Positions 49,601 through 62,178 of a DNA stretch of 64,000 bases are shown in pieces. The position numbers and the translations under genes are program-made. This stretch comes from Promerops cafer. Lineage: Eukaryota; Chordata; Aves; Passeriformes; Nectariniidae. Numbering within the stretch: position 1 is the first letter of the stretch; the number at the start of each line of letters is the position of its first letter. The stretch lies in NCBI GenBank assembly GCA_013398275.1, contig VZSE01012296.1:434001-498000 (forward strand), in the 5' to 3' direction. The notes beneath the pieces are model-generated. The model worked only from the letters and a program-made list of their open reading frames with translations, searched no databases and was not told where the DNA came from.

Positions 49601-52600
49601 ACAGCTAAACTCCAAGTTGAAATGTCTGAATTAATTAGATCACATTCCTTCTTGCAAGATCAGAGGTAGAATATTGTGTCTGTAATTCTAGAAAAGAACT
49701 ATTTGCAAACAACCCATAGAACAAAAATTATTATAAAAAAGAGTGATTTCAGATTTTTGTTTTCTTGTTTTCTTCTCATGTAGCAGTTGAAACTTTTAAG
49801 AAAACCAACATACCATTTAAAGTAATAATTTTTTCAGTATTATGCCATTTCACTTTTTAAACTTTTCAATATTGTTTGATATATTAAGATTGATACAGTG
49901 GTCAAACTGCTCTTGAACAGACATTGTTGTGGTTGAGTGATTGCTGTAGCTGAATTCCCACCAGTGAGTGTACAGAGTGCAGATTTCTCTTCTTACCATG
50001 CAATGTGTAAAATCTGCTCAGCTCCAAGCTTTCAGGTTTTCAGAACAAAAAGGACAAGAGCCATTACTATTGGCAGAGTGGTCATTGCCTCAAAAAATTA
50101 ATGGAAAATATGTGTGGTAAAGTTTGTTTCTGTGTTTGGTTTTAGTCAGATTGATTTCTTTGAGAGGCAATATTGATAAATTCTGAGCTTGATAAAGCCC
50201 CAAACAGCCCCACTAAACTGGCACTCTAAGGTGGTGGTACAAATGTGAGAGACAAGGATTTGAATAGAAGGAATGAGGGGTTTTTTTCAGGAAATAAGGG
50301 GTTTCTTAGCTAACAAATTCATCCTGGGTTTAACCAGACAGTAGTTTTCCAGCTGGTCATCTCAGCTCTTGTCATCCATGTATCCTTATCTAGACCTTGA
50401 CAAACTGCTGCTGTCCCTAAAAGGGTGCCTGACACATGCACTGAGATTGTTTCCTGCTTCTAGTATCCCTCATTCTTGTTAGAGAAGCAGCCCTACTCTT
50501 TTCCTTCTCCAAACAAGGAAATGTCTGTATGTATAAATCATTTGTCCCTTTTCTTTTCTTATATTATGTTGGTACTTTCCATCAAGAAATTAATCCTTCA
50601 TTTGTGTCTAAAAGAAAAAGCTTTGGAAAGTTTGTGTGTCCATTCTGCTGGCTTGGTGTCCCTGCTCCTGTTGTACTTTGGAGTGCCCATTTCTACAGAG
50701 AAATGTGGAAGGGACTATAGAGACCACCTTCTTCTTCTGGTGTGGGGGATGCAGGCATCTGGATCCCTGGGAAAACTCTGAGGATCAAACACTTGAGTAG
50801 CACATTTTCTCATGTTTAGCAAAATCCCAGGGCACATCTGATGCAATGCCTGTCTTTGAAGGTCGTGGTACAAAATGTGGATTTTGGGTTTGAAAGTCAG
50901 ATGTTCACCTCTGCACCCCCGTTAGCAACACTTCCCTTTCCACCTGTTTCTGTCTACAGTCTTCCAGAGCAACATATATCATAGGCTTACTTATTATTTG
51001 AAAACAAGAGCTGCATCATTTTCTGCACCCAGTTGTGTTCTTAGATTGGAAACAATGCCACCTGCAGCTCCAAATACCCTCCTTTCTCATTATAACAACA
51101 TCCTTAAAACCCAGTCATTTTAGGTGTTATCAAAAGACGTCATCTAGCGATGCCTGCTGTAGTTAACGTTGCATCAGCGTTTTCATTTTAAACACCTTTT
51201 TCTCAGGCCTATAGACAGGCCACAAAAACTCAGGTGAGGCAGCAACTTTATACAGGAAAATTTTGAACTGTTGGTGAAATCTGATGTTGAAGGAACTCTG
51301 TTGAGCATTGCTAAACGACCTATCAATAAAAGCATCTCTTATCTATTGTTTTAAATATAAGTGAGTGTTGAGATTTGGAGGATGTTGGTGTTAAGCAATC
51401 TCCTGCACTGCTGGAAATCTAACAGCAGCAGAGTGCTGTTCAGGCTGTCTGAGCTGACTTCTGCCTACCACAAAGAAAGATGCACTAAGACACAGGGTAA
51501 GAGAAATAAATCTTAAAGGGGGATAAAGCAGATCTGTGAGATGTAGTCTAGTAGTCTAGGCTTAATTTCTGTGAATCAAACTGGAAAAGGATGAAATTCA
51601 AACATAAACTGATTAGTTTGATTCCCCTCTGTTTTTAATTGAACACTAAACAAATGGGTTGTTAATGACATTTAACTCAGATAAGAAAAGTATTTGACAA
51701 GCAAGCAGAAAGGCCATTAAAATAATTTAAGTCCTTTCCAGAAGCTCTGTAGGCAATTGTCCTTCAGCTGTGGCATTGGCAGACAAGCCTGACATCTGCA
51801 AGTGTGTGTTTGCTGCCTATACAGATCCCTAGGAGCTGCAGATGTGCTTCAGTTCACCTGTTTTTTAAAACTAAGGCTCAACGTCCCCCTGGTCATGATA
51901 TTCTGGCACTCCTGGTTGTTGGATTTTGCTTACTAATATGTGTTATCTGACAAACTTGGGTTGAACCCCTTTCAGGGCTTCTTAAAATGTTGTTCTGAGA
52001 AATTGCATAGTAACTGATGGGTAACTCCCTGCTCAGTGGATTAGTACATTTGGGAAGGGAGGACTGCTGCCAAACATGTACTCCTGAATCCTCAGTTTTG
52101 CCATAATTCCATGGCTATGTCCACATTTCTGTACTTGAAAGGGTAGTGTTCCATGGCACGTGCTGCATTTCTGCTGGGCAATTGGGAATATTCAACAAAG
52201 CTGGAAAACCTGTCTGTTCCCCAGGACCCTCTTTAGCTATTGGCACCTGTGTCTCTGGCTGGCACTGCAATGAGTTGTGTTGGAGGGTATATCCTGAGCC
52301 TGGAGCCAGAGTGTTGAGGAGCAGCAGGTCTGATCTCAGGTGTTACTCTGGGAGCTCTTTTCTGTTGGCTAGCCTGCGATTTTGAAGATTGCACCTTCAG
52401 TTAGAGTCTGCTCCCACACTGCTTGAATTGAAGATGCTTTTGTTCCACCAGAGCTATTTCTGTAGGGCAGCAAGGAGCTGTGCATTCCCTGAGAAAGCCT
52501 TTTACCATGAAAGACATGCTACACAGAGGCCTCTGATGTCCTGTCTCAGGAAGAAGGCTGTCTTTTCAGGCTTTTCTGCCTCATCAATCTGCATTGTCTA

Positions 52601-54359
52601 ACCTGGTACACCCAGACCTGAGCTCCTAATATTTTCCAAAAAGTGAATGAAAGCATGAGGCCACCGTTGGTCCTGTCAGCTCTGCTTTGTAAAGGGCAAT
52701 TAGATGACAAACCAATTAGTTTGGGAAATACATTGAATACATTTATAGTGTAGTTATATGTGGATAGGCACATCTCCATTGTATCTACAGCATCAGTGCA
52801 GTGGCAGAGTCAGAGGTGCCCTCATTTTGAATACAATTTGGGTGTTAACAAAAAACTTTTAAGCAATTTGTATTGTTCACAGTGGAAATGTGGTTTCAAC
52901 AGAAGTAAAAACCCATCTTTGGCTAGCAGAATTATCCTATTCAAATGAAAGTGTTGCTCCTCAAGAATAAATTGTGTAACAAAGCTAATACTACTTTTTT
53001 GCTTTATTTAAAGTCATCTTCAGAGCATGAGCATATCCTAGTATGAATATGCATTCTGAACTTCCTTTCTCTGTACATTCTAGTAAGAAATGAGATGTAT
53101 GCACTGCAGAGAGAGACATACACAGCAGAGTAATATAATGCCATCCTTCAGTCCTCAGCTACAGCAGCTATACTTAAACCTCCAATACAAAGCAAATTGC
53201 AGAGTCCAGTGAATTAGAGATCACTACAGGTCAAAGAGAAATTGCTTTAATATCATGATGGTTCTCTTTGCTCTCAACATTAAAATAAGAAATGGAAAGG
53301 CTGCTGTGAGCTGTTTTCCAGCCATGAAATATTCTTCCATGGAATCCCATAATTATGCCTGTTAGAAATACTGGGTTTTTTCTCAGCTACAGAGACATAA
53401 GGAAAAGGCCTTGAAGAAGATTCCCAAGGATCTGGGTCCTGTTCCATTGTTTCACCAGTGACCTAATATGTGAAAATCCAGACCCCAGAGACATTTGTGC
53501 TCTCTGTGTCTCTGTGCCTTTCTTCTCATTCTGTCTGGGTAGTGCCCTTGTCAAAAACCACCATAGTGTTTGTGCATTGTACTAGAAAAATCATACATGC
53601 TCCTGTAAAATTACTTTTCCATATTAAAAAGCTTTTTTTCTACCCAGATATTATACAGCTGTGAATATTCAGTTGTTCTGTTGCCAGCTACTGGAATAAT
53701 GTGGTCCCTAGATCATGAGGAATGAACTCAGGTGTGCAGCCTTTCTGAGGGCTCTTTGGGCTTCTTCAGCAGCTTTCTTTAGCTGGGCCTATGTCAGTTC
53801 TGTCAGTCCTGTGGCTTGCACAGATTAACAGGCACACACATGGACATGCCAGATTTTGATTGCTGATCCTAGAAACTGTATCAGTAACAAATCAGATTAA
53901 TAATCCTCTGAATCAAGGCAGAAACAAACCACTTGAGGAGTCTGCAACTATGGGTACTGACTTGTATTTGAAGCATTTTAAGGGAGCCTCATCTTCAAAA
54001 CCTGCTGAACCTGAAAAGATTGCTCCTTATGTACAGATATGCATCTCAAGCTGCATGGATACTGATGCTTGTCTGCTCTCGGGGGAATTCTAAAAGTTGA
54101 AATGTAAAGGGCTTGCAAATTATGTAAAAGGATGCCATTCTCTTCCTGCTCACTTCTCAGTAAACAACAAAACAGAGGAAACTGAGATTTGCTGTATCTG
54201 TTCTCAATCTCATGTTCTTTTTATATTGCACTCACTTCCAAAGTCCAATCCAGCACTGTGTAGTAACTTGGCGGCTTTTGAAATATTGGTCCTAAAATAC
54301 TCTCCCTTAAGCTTGAACCTAAAAAAACTCTAAATGATTTAAAGTGGCATGTCAAACAA

Positions 54360-54454
54360 ATATACAGTGTCGTTTATTTTTGTGTTCCTGTCTCTTTTTT
54401 TTTTTTNATATACAGTGTCATTTATTTTTGTGTTCCTGTCTCTCTTTTTTTTTT
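54360..54454. repeat. 48-bp tandem duplication flanking the only N in the window
   Basis: The unit beginning ATATACAGTGTC and ending in CTCTTTTTT-type poly-T occurs at 54360-54407 and again at 54408-54454. The copies differ at one base (CGTTT versus CATTT) and in the length of the CT/T run. The first copy ends in a poly-T followed by a single N at 54407. This may be a real tandem duplication or an assembly join in which overlapping contig ends were not merged. Confidence 0.9.
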
Positions 54455-57400
54455 GTCATATCCTGTCTTATGTTGAGGCTTTATATTCCTGAGAAAATAA
54501 TTTTTCCTGTCCCTCTATACTGTAGGAAGTACAAAGACATTTTCCTGATTAACTGTGCAGGGTGGTGATGAGTTAAGATCAGTAAGAAGTATGCTAGAAA
54601 ATACAGACTGATACATGTGTGTGTACTTATGCTGCTTGGGTTTCAGATGGACTCTCACACTGTCCTTGTCTTTCTGCTTTCCTCTACTTTTCAGTGACTG
54701 TTAGATTATGTGAGCAGACTTTAAATTCAAGTGAAAGTGCTATTAAAAAGTACACTGAGCAAGAGGACAAAAAGCAGAACACTTGGTTCTGTTGATGTTT
54801 TGATCTCTTACTTTATGCTATCTTTTTAAAGAAAAAAGTGCAAATATCTGTTTGATTAAAAACATGTTCTCTCCTTTGCCAAGTAGTAGTTCAAGAGTGC
54901 CTCTCCTGAGTTTATTTTCTGAACCTGGATTCAGATCAAATTATGGTGAGTTGGACTGCAAAACCTGAGGCTGTGAGGTTTTGTCAGATAACCTGAAGGG
55001 TCTGAGAGAGGTCTTCTCCAGGGATAAGGTCTGGCACAAACGTTCCCTGCAGCACAAGGGAGTGCTTTGTTTTCTGACTCTGATCAAACCATGCCTTGTA
55101 AGCTGCTTCCAGAAATAGGGAATGAAACTGGATGATTTGTATGCTTCAGTATAGCAAACCCTGCAACTCCATACAGAAGTGTTAGATCTGTTTGTTTTAT
55201 TCCCTTCCTCTCTGAAAATACACACTGTGGTGATGCTGACTTACTTTGAACTGTTCCACTGCAAAGTAGTTTTACAAAAGAAGCATTAGTGAGGCCTACA
55301 CTCTTGCCTTTATAAGTTTTTGCATGTATTTTGCCCCTTGAGTCCTTAAACTTGGTTAAAAAGCTTTTTGTAAGACCCTGGGTTTTGCAGAACAATTGAC
55401 TTTCTGAAAGGAGCTGCTGCTTGGCTCACGCATGAAATGTTTTTGCAGTGCAAATGCTGCTCTCATTTCTACCTGTGCCACCCTCTGACTTTCCCAGAGG
55501 CTGCACAGCTGTAAGTGGTGTCAGAGTTTGAAGCCCATGAGGCTGCTGAGCTGGTCCAAGGGCCTGAACTTGGCAGTGCTGGCAGGGCCATTTTGCTGTT
55601 GTGCTGTGTGGTCAGTGCAAGCCTCTGACTGAAGAGGCACTCGGTCCCTGGGCAGTTCCTGAGATGCTCCAGCACAGGATTGTTCTCTAGTGACATGTGA
55701 GCCTAAGGATAACTCCCTCAGAATGTGTGAGAATCTGTAGCACAATAATGATGAAAGGCAGATGAAATCCTAGTGTAAGCAGAGGTGAGACTGAAAATCC
55801 ATGCAGAGATGATCTGTTGAGTAAGAAAGTACCATCTTCACAGTGTCACATCTCAGGGGTAGAACTGCATGTCAAATATCTTAAAAGCTACAGGAAAACA
55901 CCACCTGGATATGTAACAAACTGACAGGTTTATTCTGGGATGACAGTATTTTGGATACAGAATCTTCCTGGGTCTTTGTGATGTTTTCTTTAATCATTCT
56001 TCCACAGCTTTCCTGGTAATCTGGGCAAATCTATAAGAAAGTCCTTGTTCTATTGGATTTTTTTTCTCCCAAATGGAGAAAGTTCTGATATTTTTCAGTT
56101 GGCTTTTAATTTGCTTCTTTGGCAATAAAAATCCATTTTTACAGCCATGGGCGAAGCAAAAATTTCTGATGTATTTCTGGCCAGTATTCCTTTCTGGTAT
56201 TTTACTTTGGGGTGACCTCATCACGCCCTGGTATGGAACTCATTAGCTGGGAGCTTTTCTGCTGTAAGATGGCAGAGGAGAGGGAATGTATTAACTACTC
56301 CTAATGACTGGGCTGCCAGGGAAGGCTACTGTCCACAGTGATTGACAGGTAGAATCAAGTCTAGATAATTCATTCTCCCAAAGTAGAAATAAAAGCAAAA
56401 GGGTTGAAGGCTTTCTTGGGGAAAAAATATTCTAACCTGAAGATCTCTCGTTCTTTCCTTTTTTCTTGTGTCTCTGAGTTTGTAGTCTCAGAACAGTGAG
56501 CAGCAGCAAATGAGTAGTTTCTGGATATTTCTGGATACTTCCTGGTCTGGGGAGTTTTTCTCTTTATATTTGCTTCATTTTTCATGTAATTTGTACTTTT
56601 TCCAAACACTCGCTTCTTGAGTTTATGTAGTTAAGTACAAGGATTTTCTGTAAATGGAAGCATGCTGCTCTCCATCTTGTATTGGTGGAAAAAAGGAGAG
56701 AGAGAAGAAGCTCATGCCTATCTGTCATCCTCAGAGATTAGGACAAGAAGAAGCAGCTATGTGTATCTGGAGCTCTTGCTGCAGCTCCAAGGCTGGGCTG
56801 TGCACTGGAACAGCTGGTGGAGATGGAAGAAGCAGGAGGGGTGGCCATCACAGGCACATTTGATGTTGTGGCTCTGAGTATTTCCATCATTGCTCTGTTT
56901 CTAGAGAGATTTGAAAAATTAATGTAAGGTATCGCCCACTAATTTTCAGGATTTTTGCAGGTTTTCAGAAGCAGGAACCTCAGACTTGTAAGTGATGAGT
57001 AAGGGCCTTGCAGTGTATGCAGCAGTTCACATGGAGTCAGCTGAAATCAGTGGGAGCAGCCAGGCCCTCAGCAGTTTGGTAAATGAGGGCCATTACTTAA
57101 GGTAGGCTAGCAGTGTATTTAGAAGTGAGCCTGAGGGAAATCTGTTTCCCTTCCTTTTAATGATTCCTGTTCACCTACAGAGAAATGCAACACTATTTCT
57201 ATAGAGAAGGGGAGGCATAAATGGAAAAACTTTCCCAAAGTAATTTATTTTTACTCCTACTTTTTCAGTTAAGGCTTTAAAGGGAGGTCTTCCTGCATTT
57301 GAAAAAGATGGAGGGTAGCATGACTGTAATGATTCACTAACAAGCAGTGTTAAAATAGTAGGATCTCTTCTCTCTTTCTCTTCTTTTGTGGCAAGGGCTT

Positions 57401-59728
57401 GTTTCTTCCTGTAGATTCCACCAGAAACCTGTGCTGTAAAGGGTCTGCAGAGTGTCTGGAGTCTTCTCTAAGAGGTACAGAATTGCTGTATGAGTGTTCA
57501 TACTGACAGCTGAGAATCTCAGAGAAATGAACGGAGCCTGAGGCTGTGCAGAGCATTAAGGGCAGGCACTTGCTGGCTGCTGCCTCTCCCTTTGGTAACT
57601 GTGCTGTTTGACACAGCTGGAGAACAGGCTCCATGGCCTCGGGGTGAGGAGGCAAAAGGCAAGGCTTGGAACTGATCCCATCCAGACTGTTCACCTGTAC
57701 AGCCACTGCCAACTTTCTGTGCTTTGAGGTGAAGCACATTCTGTAGCCTCTGTGTCCTCATATTAGGAGGCCAAGCTTCTAACTGGATCTCTGGATATTG
57801 TGGTGGTGTATGCCAGGGAAGGATGTGGAAATTGGGTATGATATACACCTGCTGCTGCTCAAGTGAGCCCCCTTGACCACAGAAGGAGCCTTTGCATTTA
57901 TGGAAGAGGATTCAGGTGTATGAGTGGTCCCATGTCTATAAGAACAGTAATACCCACCAGCTTCATTTAAAACATTTACTTAAATACTTTTCTGGCTTAG
58001 GACTGCATATCACTGAAGTTACAGGGGTTTTGAAGGGGCTAACTGTTCTGTGTTCTGGAAAGTCTTTGGAGAACTATTTTGTTAATAGACATTATAAGTA
58101 CCTCTAAAAAATGTCACAGTAGGAGAGCAGCTGTCTACAAACTTGGTGCTGGGAAGGAAATAAGATAGGATCAGATCAATACAGGCTGGGTTTGTTTCTT
58201 CCCACACCTGCTTTATCTAAGATTATCAAAGCCAACAGCAATGATACCTCTTCAGTTACTGTCACTAGGAAAGACTAGCAGATACATTCCAGCTGTTTGG
58301 CCTCAGATTTCACTGTCTCTGCTGGAATACAGCAGTGATCTAAAACCCTGAGACAAGACAGAAGGACTTCTCAGCTGTCTGAGACAAGCTGGCACAAAAC
58401 AAAATACTGTGGACCTCCTTGCTGAGAACATAGTAGCCAAAACTACAGAGTGGCTGCTACAAGATGGAGTGGGAAGGTAATGAAATGCAGCCAGAGGTAG
58501 CTGTAGCATAGCATATAAATTGACTTAAAACAGGGGGGGAGGATTGAAGGACTTTCCCAGAGTGAATGATTTTGCAGGTTATTGATTTGGGCAGCAGTTT
58601 ATTTAAACATTAAAACTCTGAATGAAGCAAGTTACCCTGAAGAAAAATGTGTCAGGTGTAGAACTTGTTACAGCTAACTGGTTAGCCTCTGAGGACTTTG
58701 TAAACTGTCCACATATATTTATTATAGAAAATATTTTCTTGAGGAAAAAATAGACTCTTACCCCCTCCAGAGTATGCTGTGGTATTTTCTGATGTGAATG
58801 CTTGAATTCTGTGGTCTGTTACCATTACAGTTACTGTGTGACTGTGCTCAAGACTTTTTAACAACCTCTCTCTGTTTCCCAGGGAAGGAGAATAAAAAAT
58901 AACAACTTAAGGAAAAGAAAAATTACTGCAACAGTTATACCATTACCCATCCAGGTGTATGATTACACTTAGTGCTCTCTCTGTGAAGTGCCCCACAGCA
59001 ATATAGAGGCACTTGGAAGGAACCTGTCATTCAGCAATGGAAGGGGGCTTCAGGACAAGGAATGACAGAGCATATTCCTGCCTTCCTCATGGCTCGTGGA
59101 AACCTGCAGATAATAAATCCCTCAGACTTACAGGTGTACTACCAAACAAGATTGGTAAAATACAAGTAAGACATTTAGTAGTGGGAGAGGTTATGGAAAA
59201 AACTTATTTTATACTTATTAAGGACCAAATCTTCAGTCCCTTACAAAGCAAAAGGAAGGGAGGAAGGAGAAACAAGGGACATAGGCTCCCTCCAGCCTGG
59301 TGTCTTGGCAAGGGTAAGGCTGGCTCATCCACAGGCTGCAGATGGTTCCAGAGTTTCTGTGGGTGCCCTGCTCATGGTTGGAATGTTGATTTTAGCTCCT
59401 GCCTCTGTAGTCCCTGTTCTGACACCAACAGAGCAAGATGAGTCCCCTCAAGTGTGACACACCTTGAAGTTGTCTCCACATGTGCGTGTAAGAGAGAGGA
59501 GATTTAGCTAGGCTAGTCTCAAAATCAAACTTGTGATACCTGCAATATTTGTGTTACTTTCTTGGCTGTATGAGCTTTGTGGAGGCTAATGAGCTCATGC
59601 AGTCACTCTAACTGGCATTAAATGGTCTCCCAGGTTTTCCAGCTTAGGCTCAAATGGTTCCTCATGTCCATTTTCCTGATTACCCTACAATTCCTATTCA
59701 TTCATTGCAAAAGTCAGATATTCTGAGA

Positions 59729-59743
59729 GCTGCTGCTGCTGCT
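59729..59743 (+). repeat. (GCT)5 trinucleotide run
   Basis: Five perfect GCT units, short and not in a recognised coding frame. Confidence 0.85.
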
Positions 59744-61114
59744 CAGACCTTCTGAGCCCTGCTTGCAGATAGAACTGTGTCACACACGACTGGATCCCAA
59801 GGCCAATTCAGCCAGTCCTGCAAAGTGCTTACAAGTAGCAGCCCTTCACAGCAGTTGAATTCTTGTTTGCATTGTTTTTGAACATTTCACACGTGTGTCT
59901 TTTCTCTTGCTTTTAACAGACTTACAGAATGAGTAATGGTCAGTAATTTACTGCACAGAGGGAATAGGAGCAGCAAATGGGTTATTAGCACCACAACACC
60001 TGCAGTTTGTATGAGTTGAGTGGGCAAAATAAGTGTGATTAGCATATAGTGTGGAAGTGCCTGATACTAAAGCTGATCATTGTGGAGCTACAGCTTGTCT
60101 GGGTTAGTTTACTCCCAGCAGTGGAGTGGCTGCTGCCCAGCTTGTGTGGCTCCTTTCCCTTAGTGAGCAGAAACACCCAGGCAGCCCACCCTCTCCCCCA
60201 CCACCCCCCTGAAGAAAAAAAAGTAAATTTGCACTGTGTTGTATTTCAGAGGATTGCATTTCCTTCTTGTGTTAGTGGGTACCAGCTCCAGGTGTTTAGT
60301 GCTGTTGGCATTGCAGCTGTGTGAGTACAAGACTTGCTACCTTAAACCAGATTTTAATATGTCCTTCATTACTAAATAAATATAATACAGTGAACACTAA
60401 ATCAATAAATTCTGACTGGTCTCAAAGCAATTATTGTAAAGCCAACAAACCAGACATCCAGGTTAATTTCAAAAAGAGAAACTTAAACAGGAGAGCACAT
60501 TACCATCCTCTCTGTGACCTGTGCTGAGAGCTGTGTTGGCACAGTAAAGGTATTGCAGGGTTCATGGTCCCTGCTCCATTTGAACAGTTTTGCTTGGCTG
60601 GGTTTGTAAGGTTGTCTTCACTGGTTTTTTGCTCTGGTGGTGCTAGAAAGCATAAACTTTTGTGCTGTGATCCCTCTATTTTATCACCACAGTATGTTTA
60701 AATTTATTGGGATTTATCTCAGCAAATAATGCTGTTCTAGGAAGACAGGAAACAGGGGACACCAAAGAACAATTAAAACATATCTGTCATGTATTCCACC
60801 TTAAATTTCTGGTGGGTATTCTACTGCAATTCTGCATCCCTGGAGGTTTTGTTGTTTAAATATTTAAACAATAAAAATTACTAAAGCTCTAAGAATGATG
60901 TCTCATGATATTCAGTGACCTGAAGATAAGCTGTGTTAGCCCTCAAGAAGGTAAAGAAAAGACTTGCATGTAGGAGGTGAAATACAGTCTCACTAAAGCT
61001 CTGTAAGTGAAATCACCCTTAAGATTCTCTTATGCTAGGATATGTTATCCGACAGGCCAGGTCTGGAAAATGCCTGTTGTCTTAACTAATTAAGATATAT
61101 TTTTGACAGGGCAG

Positions 61115-61137
61115 ATATCATATCATACCATATCATC
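61115..61137. repeat. Short ATATC-type repeat
   Basis: Three tandem ATATC/ATACC-type pentamers (ATATC, ATATC, ATACC) are followed by a shorter ATATC echo. This is a small imperfect simple repeat in non-coding DNA. Confidence 0.75.
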
Positions 61138-62129
61138 TGAGCAAGTTGTACACAAGCTAATAATTCAATTTTTCCAAGCAAAGATAACTGTGCAGTGCAA
61201 AAAAGACCTGTCACGGGAAAATGTCAACATAGCAGAGGAGCTGGAAATCAGTTGGAATTCATTTTGAGGCCCCAAACTAGCTTCTTTGTCTAGCTGACTG
61301 TGTGTACAAAGCCTCAGCCCAGGAGAATGTAGTCTGTTTGTACATTTTTGCACATTGCAAAAGTAATTGATGCTGTCCTCTTCATGTGAGAAGGATGTAG
61401 AACATGGTAAATTTTTAACCTAAAAGCATTTGCCGTGGTACTCTGTTGCAGCTAGGCCTCCTTGCATTTTCAGTTTTGACAAAGAAAAGGAAAGTTATGT
61501 TAGAAAACATCCTCTGCATTTTAAACATCCTGTGTATTGCAGGAGTGTACATTTCAGTGGCAGAGTGGTTCATCAGGACTTTATGGGACACATAAATTCT
61601 AGTGAGTTATTATGAAAGAATATGTTGGCTTTAGTGCAGACAAAACTGTGGCTGTTGTGGATCCCGGCACTCCTGGGTGATCCCTCCTGTACAGGGCCAG
61701 CCCAGTGGCTGGACACATCCCCATGTACCTTTCCAGGCCTGTCCCCTTTATAGTCCAACACCAAGGACTTGCTGTCCTATAGCAAAGCAGCTTACATTTA
61801 TTCCTAGGATGCTTTAGAACCTGGAGGCTGTAATCATGCTCAGAAAACGTGATGTGAATGGGAGGAAGCTGCAAGGAGAGGTGGCTGGGGACCCTCTAAT
61901 TTGTAGATGATGAAACTTTTATGCCTCTTCTTATAGAGAAATGACTGAGAAGTGCCACAGTGCACCCTGCCATTCCTGGGGAGGAGGAGCAGTGCGTCAG
62001 GTGATTGCAAAGTTGGTTTTCTCCCCTTGCCACACTTCTGTTGCTGGATTGGCTCAGTGCAGCTGTGGTCTAAGGGCTGCTTCCTATGTGGTGGGGTGTG
62101 GGAGGGGTGTCTGTTTATTTCTTTAATTT

Positions 62130-62178
62130 AAAACAACAAGAACAACAACAAAAGCCATGATAAAACACAACAAAACAC
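62130..62178. repeat. AAC-rich simple repeat
   Basis: An AAC/AAG/ACA-rich stretch with several tandem AAC units at 62132-62150 and a looser continuation (AAAACACAACAAAACAC) at 62162-62178. It is low complexity, with no poly-A-tailed element body seen. Confidence 0.75.

Larger units (their letters stand above)
41953..54359. other. Non-coding DNA, no gene recognised
   Basis: No gene could be supported. The only compositional landmark is the pyrimidine-rich and GC-box block at 46383-46475 with motifs after it. A plus-strand frame from about 53860 to 54333 is open except for one TAA at 54091-54093, but it resembles no family and has no strong splice signals. Everything else looks like ordinary AT-rich intron or intergenic sequence. 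Confidence 0.65.

Noticed and set aside
50696..50730. GTGGAAGGGACTATAGAGACCACC, resembling the minus-strand CR1 tail
   Set aside because: Only a short stretch agrees and the diagnostic TCTGTGATT repeats are absent, so it is too weak to call.
54344..54568. Open frame crossing the N at 54407
   Set aside because: It runs through the duplicated poly-T unit and an ambiguous base, and its phenylalanine runs are artefacts of poly-T.
57350..57739. 129-codon minus-strand frame ending in a basic PQKKRKREE stretch resembling a nuclear localisation signal
   Set aside because: The basic stretch comes from a pyrimidine-rich plus-strand run (TCTCTTTCTCTTCTTTTG). The rest of the frame has no domain, and the length is at chance level.
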